The notes: generated by a model from the letters alone, not told the origin. A stretch of 64,000 bases of DNA from Clostridiales bacterium (GCA_022800315.1 JAAWQC010000004.1:31057-95056); one strand, 5' to 3'; numbered from the stretch's first letter, positions 34,156 through 43,710 are shown. Numbers and translations are program-made.

Positions 34156-34971
34156 TTATTTCACGTACTGCTCGACGACCTTCTGGAAGCTGCCGTCCTC
34201 TTTAATCTCTTTGAGTGCCTTGTTGATGGCATCCTGCAGCTCTTTATTGCCCTTGCGGACAGCGATGGCATACTCTTCTTCCTCAAACTGGTCCTCCAGC
34301 AGCTTGACGTCGTCGCCGTGCTGGTCTTTGTACTCCTTAGCGGGGTTGTTGTCGATGATAACGGCGTCCACCTTGCCGCTGAGCAGCGCTTCCACCGCCA
34401 GCGAACCGTTGTTGTAGCCGACAATGTTATCCTCGCCGGTAACCACGGGAGCGGCGTCGTTCATACCGGTGGTACCGGTCTGCACGCCGATCTTCAGATT
34501 CTTGTCCTTCATCTCCTCAATGGAGTTGTAGGGGCTGTCGGATTTGAGGATAACGGTCTGCTTGGCGGTATAATACGTATCGGTAAAGTCCATCTTCTCT
34601 TCCCGCTCGGGTTTAATGGTAAAACCGGCGGCGATGACATCGATGTTTTTGCCGGCCAGCGCTTCGGGCAGGGAATCGAAGGTCATATCCTTGATTTCCA
34701 GGGTCAGGCCCAGCTTCTTGGCCACCAGTTCCATCACGCCGGCGTCCACGCCGACCACACTGCCGCCTTCTTTATACTCAAAGGGTGGGAACTCGGCATT
34801 GGTGCCCATAATCAGCTTGCCGCCGGTGACGAGATTATAGTTGGCGGTATTGCTCGCGTTGAAAGAATCGCTGTTGCCCGGCTTTTGGGTATCGCCGCCG
34901 CAGGCGGTGGCCATGACGGCCATCAGGGAGGCGGCCGCGATAACGGCCAGTCCCTTTATGAACTTTTTCAT
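34156..34971 (-). CDS. Amino acid ABC transporter substrate-binding lipoprotein
   Basis: The 271-residue protein starts MKKFIKGLAVIAAASLMAV and has a signal peptide ending at a likely lipobox cysteine (ATACGG, a loose match). The mature part is a family 3 solute-binding protein: KLIMGTNAEFPPFEYKEG, VGVDAGVMELVAKKLGL and DVIAAGFTIKPEREEKMDFT. The track start two codons earlier is a TTG; ATG 34971 follows GGAGGG. It is the first gene of the importer operon. Confidence 0.92.
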   Translation of the reverse strand: MKKFIKGLAVIAAASLMAVMATACGGDTQKPGNSDSFNASNTANYNLVTGGKLIMGTNAEFPPFEYKEGGSVVGVDAGVMELVAKKLGLTLEIKDMTFDSLPEALAGKNIDVIAAGFTIKPEREEKMDFTDTYYTAKQTVILKSDSPYNSIEEMKDKNLKIGVQTGTTGMNDAAPVVTGEDNIVGYNNGSLAVEALLSGKVDAVIIDNNPAKEYKDQHGDDVKLLEDQFEEEEYAIAVRKGNKELQDAINKALKEIKEDGSFQKVVEQYVK

Positions 34972-35056
34972 ATGCAATTTCCCTCCATTGTCAAAACTCA
35001 GCTATTATTATATCGGTTTCCCTGCCAATTGGCAACAGGAAATTCGGACGAACCTT

Positions 35057-35719
35057 CTATAATCCCCGCCGTACCAACTCCGCCAGCTCCTGAGGATGGG
35101 AAACGAGGACGTCCGCCCCTGCCTCCTCCAGTTCCCTCCGGCTGCGGAAGCCCCACAGCACGCCCACGCTCCGCAGGCCCGCGGCCTTCGCGGTACGGAT
35201 GTCCACGTTGCTGTCGCCGACGAAAACGGCCTCCCGCGTGGGAACGCCGAGGTTGGCGAGAGCGGCCAAAGTCAGCGCCGGGTCGGGTTTTGCCTTTCGG
35301 CCCTCGGACAGGCCGTAAATTCCGTCAAACAGGTCGCCGTAGAAGTGGGTGACGATCTTGTTGGCCTGTGGGTCGGGCTTGTTGGTGATCACGGCGAGGC
35401 GGACGCCCTGCTCCTTCATGGCGGCGGCAGCCTCCGGCATACCGTCGTAGGGACGGCTGAGATTGAGGCAGTCCCGGTCGTATATCCCGATAAACTCCTG
35501 CAGCAGGCGGTCGGTGAGTTCGGGGGCGGCCCTGTCGCCCAACGCCCGCTCGATCAGGACGCGCACCCCGTTGCCCACCATCTGGTTATAGGCGGGCAGC
35601 GGATGGACAGGCAAACCGTGAGCGGCCAGCACCGCATTGGTGGAAGCGGCGAGGTCGGCGAGAGAATTCATCAGGGTGCCGTCCAGGTCAAATGCGACGG
35701 CGCGGATGGGTTCCAGCAT
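35057..35719 (-). CDS. HAD family hydrolase, phosphoglycolate phosphatase-like
   Basis: The 220-residue HAD protein has motif I AFDLDGTLMNS, motif II VITNKPD, the lysine in KAKPDPALTLAAL, and motif IV VFVGDSNVDI. The cap domain between residues ~17 and 90 is the helical Gph type. It probably dephosphorylates phosphoglycolate or a related small phosphate; specificity within the family is broad. It lies 32 bp downstream of the aldose epimerase gene on the same strand. Confidence 0.88.
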   Translation of the reverse strand: MLEPIRAVAFDLDGTLMNSLADLAASTNAVLAAHGLPVHPLPAYNQMVGNGVRVLIERALGDRAAPELTDRLLQEFIGIYDRDCLNLSRPYDGMPEAAAAMKEQGVRLAVITNKPDPQANKIVTHFYGDLFDGIYGLSEGRKAKPDPALTLAALANLGVPTREAVFVGDSNVDIRTAKAAGLRSVGVLWGFRSRRELEEAGADVLVSHPQELAELVRRGL

Positions 35720-35751
35720 AAATCATCGGCCCTTTCGTAAGACAACAGGTT

Positions 35752-36627
35752 CTAAAATACGGTAACGGTGAAGGCGTATTCCGCTTCTTCACCGGGAGGC
35801 AGCAGGCGCATGCCCCGCTTTTGCTCGAACACATCGCCCTCGCTGTCGCCGGTAGCGGTGCCGGTCCAGGGCTCCAGGCAGATCAGCGGCGCGTCGGCCG
35901 AACTGGACCAGATGCCGAAATAGTCGAAGCCCTCGAAATCCATCCGCAGTCCCCGACCACTCTTCTGCGAATACACACGGACGCTACGGGATTTCAGTGT
36001 GTCGAAGACCAGGGCGTCGCCGCGGAACAGCACGTGATTGAGACGGAAGGACCGCTCGTCGCTGAGGAAACGGTTGCGCACCGAATCCACCAGCAATCCG
36101 TCGGCGCCGACCTGGGGGCAGTCCGCCGTCTCGGCGTATTCAAATTCCACCACATAATCCTCGAAGGCATCCCGTTCGTCCAGCGGCACCCGGTAGCCCG
36201 GATGGGCCCCGATACAGAAGGGCAGGGGCACCTTGCCTGTGTTGCGCACGGCATAGGCGGTGGTCACCGACGAGCCCTCCACCGCATGGCGGATGCGCAT
36301 CTCGAAATCGTAGGGATACCCCTTGCGGGTATTCTCATCGGAGGCCAGATAGTAGGTCACCGATGTATCGTCTGCCGATTCCACCGTCCATTCGCACTGA
36401 CGGGCCAGTCCATGGCGCGGCAGGCTGATTTCTCCCGCGGCGCTGCTGGCGCGGTTGTTCCGCAGACGGCCCACAAAGGGGAACAGGGTGGGGGCGCGGC
36501 CGCCCCAGAAGCGGGCGTCCCCTCCCCACAGGTACTCGATCCCCTCACGGGAGGTGATGGCGCGCTGTTCGCCGCCTCTGGTATCGCAAAGTACGGTCAG
36601 CTTATCGCTGTGAATTGTCGTTTCCAT
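35752..36627 (-). CDS. Aldose 1-epimerase family protein (LacX-like)
   Basis: The 291-residue protein resembles LacX/YphB-type galactose mutarotases: RAPTLFPFVGRLRNN near residue 45, HGLARQCEWTV with the first conserved His, FCIGAHPGYRVPL with the second, and C-terminal LEPWTGTATG. Such enzymes interconvert sugar anomers, and some act on hexose-6-phosphates. It opens a short unit with the HAD phosphatase and has a recognisable promoter. Confidence 0.85.
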   Translation of the reverse strand: METTIHSDKLTVLCDTRGGEQRAITSREGIEYLWGGDARFWGGRAPTLFPFVGRLRNNRASSAAGEISLPRHGLARQCEWTVESADDTSVTYYLASDENTRKGYPYDFEMRIRHAVEGSSVTTAYAVRNTGKVPLPFCIGAHPGYRVPLDERDAFEDYVVEFEYAETADCPQVGADGLLVDSVRNRFLSDERSFRLNHVLFRGDALVFDTLKSRSVRVYSQKSGRGLRMDFEGFDYFGIWSSSADAPLICLEPWTGTATGDSEGDVFEQKRGMRLLPPGEEAEYAFTVTVF

Positions 36628-36680
36628 ATTCGGCTGCTCCTTATTCTTCCGTAATTTTTTATTCAGCTTTGATTTTTCTT

Positions 36681-36710
36681 ATCATACCGCGCCCGGCGCC
36701 CGCGGGTCAA
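36681..36710 (-). promoter_or_regulatory. Promoter of the epimerase-HAD unit
   Basis: TTGACC, 18 bp of very GC-rich spacer and TATGAT on the minus strand, about 50 bp ahead of the start codon. Confidence 0.6.
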
Positions 36711-36881
36711 GACTTTTCCTCTTTCATCTCTGTGCCGCTGCCCCAGCCGGCACAATTTAAAATTTAACTGCCGCAGCGCCGCATATTGTCCCGCCCGGTC
36801 ACACACAATAAGGCCAAACGTCCTCATTCTCCCCGGCAGAATCTGCCACCGGCATGAGATACGGAAAGGAAGTCGTTAAGT

Positions 36882-38207
36882 ATGGTAATCAAAACAACAG
36901 CAGCGCCGCTGTGGACCTCATTGGGAACCACCCCGAATCAATATCCGTGGCTGGACCGCGATCTGAGCTGTGAGGTCGCCGTGGTGGGCGGCGGCCTGGC
37001 GGCCGCCATGTGCGCCTATCGGTTCGCCGAGGCCGGGTACGATGTCGCCCTGCTGAGCGGATCCCCCATCGGCGGCGGCTCGACCGCTTCGGCATCGGGT
37101 ATCATGAGCGTGGACGGCGAGGACAGCCTGTCCGCCCTCACCGATCAAATCGGTGCCGACCGGGCCATGATGGCGGCGGAGCTGCTGCGGGAGGCCATAG
37201 ACAACGTGGAGTCCCTCTGCGCCTCCTCCGGCAGCGACTGCGGGTTCCGCCGCGCCGACAGCCTGCGATACGCCGAAGACGCCGCAGGCGCGGAGGCCGT
37301 CCGCAAGGAATACGCCCTGCGCCTGCACAACGGTATTACCTCCGAACTGATGGACGGCCATACAGGCGCGGAATGGTTTACCTTCCCCATGACCGCGGGC
37401 GTCTATTCCAAGCGGGCGGCGGCTATGGCCGATCCCTATCGGCTGGTCCACGCCGTCACATCGCTGGCCGCATCCAAGGGGGCGAAGGTTTTCGAGAATA
37501 CTGCCGTCACTTCCCTGTCCGACGAAGAGCTCTTTACCATGGACGAATACGGACAGGCGAGAGAGGGCGGCCTGACGCTGGAAACCTCCACCCACCGGCG
37601 GGTGACGGCCGGCTATGTGATTATCGCCACCGGTGCCGCCGGCGGCACCCGCATCCACGGTACCGCTCGGACCGAAAGGGAATTCGATGAGATACGCACC
37701 ACCTATATGGTGGCGACCGAGCCGGTGGAGGAATTCTCCGGCTGGCGCGGTCCCTGTGTCATCCGGCGGGAGGGCGGGGAACGCCTGTACCTGACCGTCA
37801 CGCCGGACAGCCGGATGCTCATCGGCGGACTGGACAGTCTGCTGGTGGATGAGAAAGGCCGGGTCGCCGGTCTGCTCAATCTGGGGGAACGGCACAGCGA
37901 CCGGCGGTACGAAGAACTGGAAATGAAGCTGCGCGATATGTTCCCCGCCATCCGGGACATCACGCCGGAATACGTCTATGCTGCCCGGGACGCACGTACC
38001 AAGGATAGTCTGCCCGTTATCGGGCATATGCCCAACAGCAGCGGCCTGCCCGCTGCCGACCGGGTGGCTTACGCCCTGTGCGGCGGCGACAACGGCATTC
38101 TGTACGCCGAGATCGCCGGACGGCTGCTGCTGGGACAATACGAGGGTCAGGACAATAAGGAACTGGGACTTTTCTCCCCCGGACGGGCATGGCGGGTCAA
38201 ACACTGA
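36882..38207 (+). CDS. FAD-dependent oxidoreductase, DAO (glycine/D-amino acid oxidase) family
   Basis: The 441-residue protein has the FAD dinucleotide motif VAVVGGGLAAAMCAYRFAEAG at residues ~30-50, GGGSTASASGIMS as the flavin loop, IIATGAAGG in the middle, and a C-terminal LPVIGHMPN region ending at GGDNGILYAEIAGRLL. This is the plan of DadA/PuuB-like amino-oxidases, here without the Rieske domain some relatives carry. The substrate is unknown. It is a single-gene unit; no clear terminator follows before the Lsa-like leader. Confidence 0.83.
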   Translation: MVIKTTAAPLWTSLGTTPNQYPWLDRDLSCEVAVVGGGLAAAMCAYRFAEAGYDVALLSGSPIGGGSTASASGIMSVDGEDSLSALTDQIGADRAMMAAELLREAIDNVESLCASSGSDCGFRRADSLRYAEDAAGAEAVRKEYALRLHNGITSELMDGHTGAEWFTFPMTAGVYSKRAAAMADPYRLVHAVTSLAASKGAKVFENTAVTSLSDEELFTMDEYGQAREGGLTLETSTHRRVTAGYVIIATGAAGGTRIHGTARTEREFDEIRTTYMVATEPVEEFSGWRGPCVIRREGGERLYLTVTPDSRMLIGGLDSLLVDEKGRVAGLLNLGERHSDRRYEELEMKLRDMFPAIRDITPEYVYAARDARTKDSLPVIGHMPNSSGLPAADRVAYALCGGDNGILYAEIAGRLLLGQYEGQDNKELGLFSPGRAWRVKH

Positions 38208-38406
38208 CAACGGATATCAACGACCGGTTGTCCTGAAGATTTCACAAACCGTATGTCGTTATATCGTTCGTAAGGCACCGCGGCGGGAGGGGAATACCTG
38301 CCTAAATCCAGGGAGGGCGATACGGCGAAGTAACCTCACGACGCTATAAACCGGCCCGGCGGCATTCCCGGCGGTGTATCGGCTTTCGTCATCATGCCAT
38401 TCCCCT
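38208..38406. other. Intergenic stretch without recognisable gene
   Basis: Nothing supportable was found between the oxidoreductase and the promoter of the ABC-F leader. Together with the leader this gap is 487 bp. Confidence 0.5.
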
Positions 38407-38436
38407 TGACAAAAGCCGGGTATTTCTGTTATCGTA
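38407..38436 (+). promoter_or_regulatory. Promoter of the Lsa-like ABC-F gene
   Basis: TTGACA, 18 bp and TATCGT, predicted to start transcription near 38443, about 250 nt before the ABC-F start codon. Confidence 0.7.
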
Positions 38437-38467
38437 AAACCATTACAACCAAAAGGGAGCTGAAAGG

Positions 38468-38488
38468 ATGCGCATAATTTCCTGCTAA
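38468..38488 (+). CDS. Leader peptide MRIISC
   Basis: A six-codon ORF (ATG CGC ATA ATT TCC TGC TAA) lies 25 nt into the predicted transcript with AAAGGGAG seven bases upstream. The codons for I-S-C contain TTTCCTGC, complementary to GCAGGAAA at 38555 and close to complementary to the 5' arm of the terminator ahead of the ABC-F gene. Short ORFs in this position regulate many antibiotic-induced ABC-F and erm genes by ribosome stalling. The call is inference from layout; no stalling motif is proven. Confidence 0.6.
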   Translation: MRIISC

Positions 38489-38636
38489 ATCCCATCAGGA
38501 AAGGCTGTCATACGGGCGGCGGACAGATGGTCCGCGGCTTTATTGACGTGCTTTGCAGGAAATGTCCGTCTCCCGAAGCTGCTGCCGATGACTCTTACTC
38601 CCTCTTGAGGGGGAAGGGGGTATCCTCCGCATGATG

Positions 38637-38671
38637 ACAGCCGCAGGAAGGAATTTCCTGCGGCTGTTTTT
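38637..38671 (+). terminator. Attenuator terminator in front of the Lsa-like gene
   Basis: ACAGCCGCAGGAA pairs with TTCCTGCGGCTGT and is followed by TTTTT, only 24 bp before the start codon. GCGGCT at ~38534 and the leader-peptide TTTCCTGC can compete for its left arm (AGCCGC and GCAGGAA), so an antiterminator form is possible. Confidence 0.85.
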
Positions 38672-38694
38672 ATCTGTTACAAGGAGGAACCCTT

Positions 38695-40179
38695 ATGTCA
38701 CTGATTCAGGTTTCCCATCTGACCTTTCAATACGATGGCGGCAGCGAACGGATCTTCGACGACGTCTCCTTCCAGCTCGATACCGACTGGAAGCTGGGCT
38801 TCACCGGGCGCAACGGGCGCGGAAAAACCACTTTTTTTAAGCTGCTGATGGGAGAATACGAATATCGGGGCACCCTTTCCGCCTCGGTGAAGTTCGCCTA
38901 TTTCCCCTATGAGGTAACCGATCGGGAGGACACCGCCCTCCAGGTGGCGGAAACGGCGGCGGGCGGACGCGCCGAACCCTGGGAAGTCCTGCGGGAGCTC
39001 ACCCTGCTTCAGGTTCCCGACGAGGCGCTGTACCGGCCTTTTTCCACCCTGAGCCAGGGGGAGCAGACCAAGGTGCTGCTGGCGGCGCTGTTCCTGGGCG
39101 AAAACCGGTTCCTGCTCATCGACGAGCCGACCAATCATCTGGACGCTGAGGCCCGCCGGGTAGTCAGCGCGTACCTCCATCGAAAGAAGGGGTTCATTCT
39201 CATCTCCCACGACCGCGTCTTTCTCGACAGCTGTATCGACCATATCCTGTCCATCAACCGCGCGAATATCGAGATTCAGAAGGGAAATTTCTCCACCTGG
39301 AAGGAAAACCGGGATCGTCAGGACCAGTTCGAACTGGCGCAGGACGAAAAGCTTCGGGGGCAGATCGGCCGCCTGACCGAAGCAGCCCGGCGGACCGAAG
39401 GCTGGTCGGATAAGACCGAACAGGGCAAATTTGCCACCCGCAACGCGGGCCTGCGTCCCGACCGGGGTTATATCGGCCATAAAGCCGCGAAAATGATGAA
39501 GCGGTCCAAATCCATCGAGGCGCGGCGGGAAAAGGCGGTGGAGGAAAAATCCGTCCTTCTGCAAAACCGGGAAACCGTCGAACGCTTGTTTCTGCGCCCT
39601 TTGGTCTATCACAGCGGACGGTTGGCGGAGGCGGAAAATCTCACGCTGGCCTATGGTGAGCGGACGGTATGCGGTCCGCTGCGCTTCACCATTGAACAGG
39701 GGGACAGGATTGCCCTCATCGGGAAAAACGGCAGCGGCAAATCCAGTCTGCTGAAACTGATCGCGGGCGAACCAATCGCCCACAGGGGTGCCCTCCGGCT
39801 GGGCAGCGGACTCCTTCTTTCCACCGTACCGCAGGACGCCTCCGGGCTGTCCGGCAGCCTGAAAGCCTACGCCGCCGAGCACCGGCTGGACGAAACCCTG
39901 TTTCTCTCCCTTCTGCGCAAGCTGGATTTTTCCCGTCAGCAGTTCACCTGTGATATGGAGGATTTCAGCGCCGGGCAGAAAAAGAAGGTCCTGTTGGCCC
40001 GCAGCCTGTGCGAACCGGCCCATCTCTACCTGTGGGACGAGCCGCTCAATTATGTGGACGTACTGTCCCGCCTGCAGATTGAGGAATTGCTGAAAAGCAG
40101 CGGCCCCACCCTGCTGTTTGTGGAGCACGATGCGGCGTTTGTGGAAGCGGTGGCTACGAAAAAAATGGTATTGGACTAG
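38695..40179 (+). CDS. Lsa-type ABC-F ribosomal protection protein
   Basis: The 494-residue ABC-F protein closely follows the Lsa/Vga-like pattern conferring lincosamide, streptogramin A and pleuromutilin resistance: DTDWKLGFTGRNGRGKTT, ELTLLQVPDEALYRPFSTLS and LIDEPTNHLDAEARR in domain 1; a long linker (GHKAAKMMKRSKSIEARREK) that reaches the ribosomal drug site in relatives; and GKNGSGKSSLLKLIAG with LYLWDEPLNYVD in domain 2. Both ATPase sites look intact. AAGGAGG precedes the ATG. The upstream leader peptide and terminator fit drug-induced attenuation. Actual resistance is inferred from family resemblance only. Confidence 0.87.
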   Translation: MSLIQVSHLTFQYDGGSERIFDDVSFQLDTDWKLGFTGRNGRGKTTFFKLLMGEYEYRGTLSASVKFAYFPYEVTDREDTALQVAETAAGGRAEPWEVLRELTLLQVPDEALYRPFSTLSQGEQTKVLLAALFLGENRFLLIDEPTNHLDAEARRVVSAYLHRKKGFILISHDRVFLDSCIDHILSINRANIEIQKGNFSTWKENRDRQDQFELAQDEKLRGQIGRLTEAARRTEGWSDKTEQGKFATRNAGLRPDRGYIGHKAAKMMKRSKSIEARREKAVEEKSVLLQNRETVERLFLRPLVYHSGRLAEAENLTLAYGERTVCGPLRFTIEQGDRIALIGKNGSGKSSLLKLIAGEPIAHRGALRLGSGLLLSTVPQDASGLSGSLKAYAAEHRLDETLFLSLLRKLDFSRQQFTCDMEDFSAGQKKKVLLARSLCEPAHLYLWDEPLNYVDVLSRLQIEELLKSSGPTLLFVEHDAAFVEAVATKKMVLD

Positions 40180-40254
40180 AAAGAAAAGATCGACAATGTG
40201 TCCAGATGATTGATAGGAAACAGGGCTGTTAAAATGGATAAACCGTAGCCACGG

Positions 40255-40299
40255 AATACAAGGCCCCCGGCGGAGATTTCCGCCGGGGGCCTTGTATTC
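40255..40299. terminator. Bidirectional terminator between Lsa-like gene and ileS
   Basis: AATACAAGGCCCCCGGCGG pairs with CCGCCGGGGGCCTTGTATT around a short loop, between two convergent genes. Confidence 0.93.
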
Positions 40300-40311
40300 G
40301 TTTGCAGGGGT

Positions 40312-43300
40312 TCAGCCGGTCACTTCGACGCCCAGTTCTACCTGTTCGCCGTTGATGGACCATTCCTTGGCATATCCGCCCATGGCATCCAGCTCCAGCC
40401 GATCGGCCAGCACGTCGCCGCAGATGGCCTTTCCGTTTCGGGTGAGGATCTCCCGGATCCGTTCGTTGCCGCGGGCGTACACCGTGATGTGGTCGGTGAC
40501 CTGGAAATCTGCCTCCTTGCGCATGGTCTGCAGCTTGCTCGTCAGCTCCCGGACGAAGCCCTCCTCCAAGAGCGCGGGTGTGATGGCGGTATCCAGCGCG
40601 ACGGTGATGGCGCCTTCGGTCTGGATGGCGAAGCCCTCCGCGGGCAGCACTGCGATCAGCAGGTCCTCCTCCTCCAGCTTCACCTCTCCGCCGGGCAGGG
40701 AAAGGGTCAGTACACCGGCGGTATCCAGCTCCCGCTTGGCGGCGGAGCCGTCCAGCGCGGCCAGGGCGGGACCGATCTCACCCAGCTGCCTGCCGTATTT
40801 CGGTCCCACCGTCTTCAGCTGGGGCTTGAAGGAATAGGTCATGAAACGGGAGGCGTCGGCGGTGAAGCGGACCTCCTTCACATTCAGCTCGTCGGCGATA
40901 ATGGCCGTGTAGGTTTCGTCGAGATGCCGCTCGGAGCGAACATACAGCACCGACAGTGGCTGGCGGTTCTTGATGGCCGCCGCGTTGCGGGCGGCGCGGG
41001 CCAGGGTCACAACCTCCAGCACCAGCTCCATATCCTCTTCCAGCGCCGGGTCGATACGGGCTTCCTCTGCCGTGGGGAAGTCGCACAGATGCACACTTTC
41101 AGGCGCGCCGGCATCCACACGGCACACCAGGTTGCGGTAGATGGACTCCGACATAAAGGGAATCAGAGGGGCGGATATCTTCGCCAGGGTGACCAGCGCG
41201 GTATACAGGGTCATATAGGCGTTTACCTTGTCCGTCTCCATCCCCGGAGCCCAGAAGCGCTCACGGCTGCGGCGTACGTACCAGTTGCTCATGTCGTCCA
41301 CGAACGCCTGAAGGACGCGGGCCGTCTCAGGAATGCGGTAGTTCGCCAGATGGTCGTCCACCTGCTTCACCGTCGTGTTCAGGCGGGAGAGCAGCCATCG
41401 GTCCATCACCGGCAGCGCGGCGCCGTCCAGCGTATAGCGGGTGGGGTCGAACCCGTCGATATTGGCGTACAGTACGAAGAAGGCGTAAACGTTCCACAGG
41501 GTGCCCATAAACTTGCGCTGTCCCTCGATCACCGCCTTGCCGTGGAAACGGTTGGGCAGCCACGGGGCGGAATTGCTGTAGAAATACCAGCGGATGGCGT
41601 CGGCGCCATAGGTGGTCAGCGCCTCCATGGGATCGACCGAGTTACCCTTCGACTTGGACATTTTCTGCCCGTTTTCGTCCTGCACATGGCCGAGGACGAT
41701 GACGTTTTTATAGGGCGCCTGATTGAACACCAGGGTGGAGATGGCCAGCAGAGAATAGAACCAGCCACGGGTCTGGTCCACTGCCTCGGAGATGAAGTCG
41801 GCGGGGAACTGCTGCTCGAACAGTTCCTTGTTTTCAAAGGGATAGTGGTGCTGGGCAAAGGGCATGGCTCCCGAGTCGAACCAGCAGTCGATGACCTCAG
41901 GCACCCGCTTCATCTCCCCGCCGCATTGGGGGCAGATCAGATGCACGGCGTCGATGTAGGGACGGTGCAGTTCGATGTCGGCGGGACAGTCGGGGGACAT
42001 CGACCGCAGTTCCTCGATGCTGCCCACCGCGTGGCGGTGACCGCAGGAGCATTCCCAGATGTTCAGCGGGGTGCCCCAATACCGGTTGCGGCTGATGCCC
42101 CAGTCCTGTACATTCTCCAGCCAGTCGCCGAAGCGGCCCTTGCCGATGCTCTCGGGAATCCAGTTGACCGTGTTGTTGTTGCGGATCAGGTCGTCCTTCA
42201 CCGCCGTCATGCGGATGAACCACGACTCCCGCGCGTAGTACAGCAGCGGAGTGTCGCAGCGCCAGCAGAAGGGGTAGCTGTGCTCGAAGGCGGGCGCGCT
42301 GAACAGCAGGCCCCGCTCCTTGAGGTCGGCCAGCACCAGCGGGTCGGCGTCCTTGACAAAGGTGCCCTCCCACGGGGTTTCGGCGGTCATCTCGCCCTTG
42401 GCATCCACCAGCTGGACAAAGGGCAGGTCGTACCGCCGTCCCACGTTGGCGTCGTCTTCACCGAAGGCCGGCGCAATATGGACCACGCCGGTACCGTCGG
42501 TCAGAGTGACATAGGTATCGCAGGTGACGTAATAGCAGGGCTTGTCGGGGTGAGCGAACTCGAACAGCGGCTCGTACTCCATCCTCTCCATCTCCCGGCC
42601 CTGGCGGGAATCCAGCACTTCGTAACCTTCGGGCAGCACGGTGGAAGCCAGCGCCTCGGCGAGATAATAAATATAGTCTTCCGATTTTACCCGGACGTAG
42701 GTTTCGTCCGGATTGACGCACAGCGCCACGTTGGAGGGCAGGGTCCACGGGGTGGTGGTCCACGCCAGGATGTAAGCGTCCTCCCCCTTCACCTTGAAGC
42801 GGGCGATGGCAGAGCGCTCCTTGACATCCTTGTACCCCTGGGCCACCTCGTGGCTGGACAGGGGAGTGCCGCAGCGGGGGCAGTAGGGCACGATTTTAAA
42901 GCCTTTGTACAGCAGGCCCTTTTCCCAGATCTGCTTGAGAGCCCACCACTCCGACTCGATATAGTCGTTTTCACAGGTTACATAGGGGTGGTCCATGTCG
43001 GCCCAGAAACCGACCTTGCCCGAAAAATCTTCCCACATGCCCTTGTATTTCCACACGCTCTCCCGGCATTTACGGATGAAAGGCTCCACACCGTAGTGCT
43101 CAATCTGTTCCTTGCCGTCGAGGCCCAGCGCCTTTTCCACCTCCAGCTCCACCGGAAGGCCGTGGGTATCCCAGCCCGCCTTGCGGGGGACCATGGCTCC
43201 CTTCATGGCGTGATAACGGGGGATCATATCCTTGATCACGCGGGTGAGCACATGACCGATATGGGGTTTGCCGTTGGCCGTCGGCGGCCCGTCATAGAAG

Positions 43301-43425
43301 GTGTAGGTCTCCCCTTCCTTCCGCTCGTCGATGCTCTTTTCAAAGATACGGCGCTCCCGCCAGAAATCCTCGACCTCTTTTTCCCGCTCCACAAAATTCA
43401 GTTGTGTGGACACCTCGTCAAACAT
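40312..43425 (-). CDS. ileS: Isoleucyl-tRNA synthetase (type 2)
   Basis: IleRS charges tRNA-Ile. The 1,037-residue protein has the HIGH motif in PTANGKPHIGHVLTRV, the KMSKS motif in KMSKSKGNSVDP, the editing domain between them, and WDTHGLPVELEVEKALGL. The sequence style (FDEVSTQLNFVEREKEVEDFW start, ~1,040 residues, no C-terminal four-cysteine zinc finger) is that of type 2, eukaryote-like IleRS, which is less sensitive to mupirocin. Expression is controlled by a T-box leader. It is convergent with the ABC-F gene. Confidence 0.95.
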   Translation of the reverse strand: MFDEVSTQLNFVEREKEVEDFWRERRIFEKSIDERKEGETYTFYDGPPTANGKPHIGHVLTRVIKDMIPRYHAMKGAMVPRKAGWDTHGLPVELEVEKALGLDGKEQIEHYGVEPFIRKCRESVWKYKGMWEDFSGKVGFWADMDHPYVTCENDYIESEWWALKQIWEKGLLYKGFKIVPYCPRCGTPLSSHEVAQGYKDVKERSAIARFKVKGEDAYILAWTTTPWTLPSNVALCVNPDETYVRVKSEDYIYYLAEALASTVLPEGYEVLDSRQGREMERMEYEPLFEFAHPDKPCYYVTCDTYVTLTDGTGVVHIAPAFGEDDANVGRRYDLPFVQLVDAKGEMTAETPWEGTFVKDADPLVLADLKERGLLFSAPAFEHSYPFCWRCDTPLLYYARESWFIRMTAVKDDLIRNNNTVNWIPESIGKGRFGDWLENVQDWGISRNRYWGTPLNIWECSCGHRHAVGSIEELRSMSPDCPADIELHRPYIDAVHLICPQCGGEMKRVPEVIDCWFDSGAMPFAQHHYPFENKELFEQQFPADFISEAVDQTRGWFYSLLAISTLVFNQAPYKNVIVLGHVQDENGQKMSKSKGNSVDPMEALTTYGADAIRWYFYSNSAPWLPNRFHGKAVIEGQRKFMGTLWNVYAFFVLYANIDGFDPTRYTLDGAALPVMDRWLLSRLNTTVKQVDDHLANYRIPETARVLQAFVDDMSNWYVRRSRERFWAPGMETDKVNAYMTLYTALVTLAKISAPLIPFMSESIYRNLVCRVDAGAPESVHLCDFPTAEEARIDPALEEDMELVLEVVTLARAARNAAAIKNRQPLSVLYVRSERHLDETYTAIIADELNVKEVRFTADASRFMTYSFKPQLKTVGPKYGRQLGEIGPALAALDGSAAKRELDTAGVLTLSLPGGEVKLEEEDLLIAVLPAEGFAIQTEGAITVALDTAITPALLEEGFVRELTSKLQTMRKEADFQVTDHITVYARGNERIREILTRNGKAICGDVLADRLELDAMGGYAKEWSINGEQVELGVEVTG

Positions 43426-43439
43426 GGTGACGCCTCCAT

Positions 43440-43704
43440 TCTTTTTGCCTTATAAAACAAAAAATCCCCGCCCCGAACGGGACGAAGATCCACTTCGCTC
43501 AACCACCCAACTCGTCATACCAGCATATGCGTTCCCGATAACGGCGGAAAACCGGCACGGCCTACTTCGTCCTGTTCAGCCTGCAACTCAGGAGGGATAT
43601 CCGAAGGCCGCTAGTCCCGCCGGGCTTCCACCCTCTCCGGCTCGCTGTGCGTTTCACGGCAATCGACTGTCTCCATCAATGTCTTTGCATGGATATCTTC
43701 AGTT
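43440..43704 (-). promoter_or_regulatory. T-box leader of ileS
   Basis: The minus-strand leader has T-box features: AGCGAGCCGGAGAGGGTGGAAG followed by CCCGG in Stem I style, a specifier-like GGATATCCC containing the isoleucine codon ATC, a T-box-like TTGGGTGGTTGAGCG (43496-43510), and a GC-rich terminator hairpin (TCCCG/CGGGGA) followed by six T just before ileS. The T-box core departs from the usual GGGTGGNACCGCG in its second half, so antiterminator pairing may be unusual. Uncharged tRNA-Ile would favour read-through. Confidence 0.75.
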
Positions 43705-43710
43705 TTTCTT

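Noticed and set aside
40489-43455. 988-codon plus-strand ORF opposite ileS
   Set aside because: It is antisense to a full-length isoleucyl-tRNA synthetase and has no motifs or start signals.
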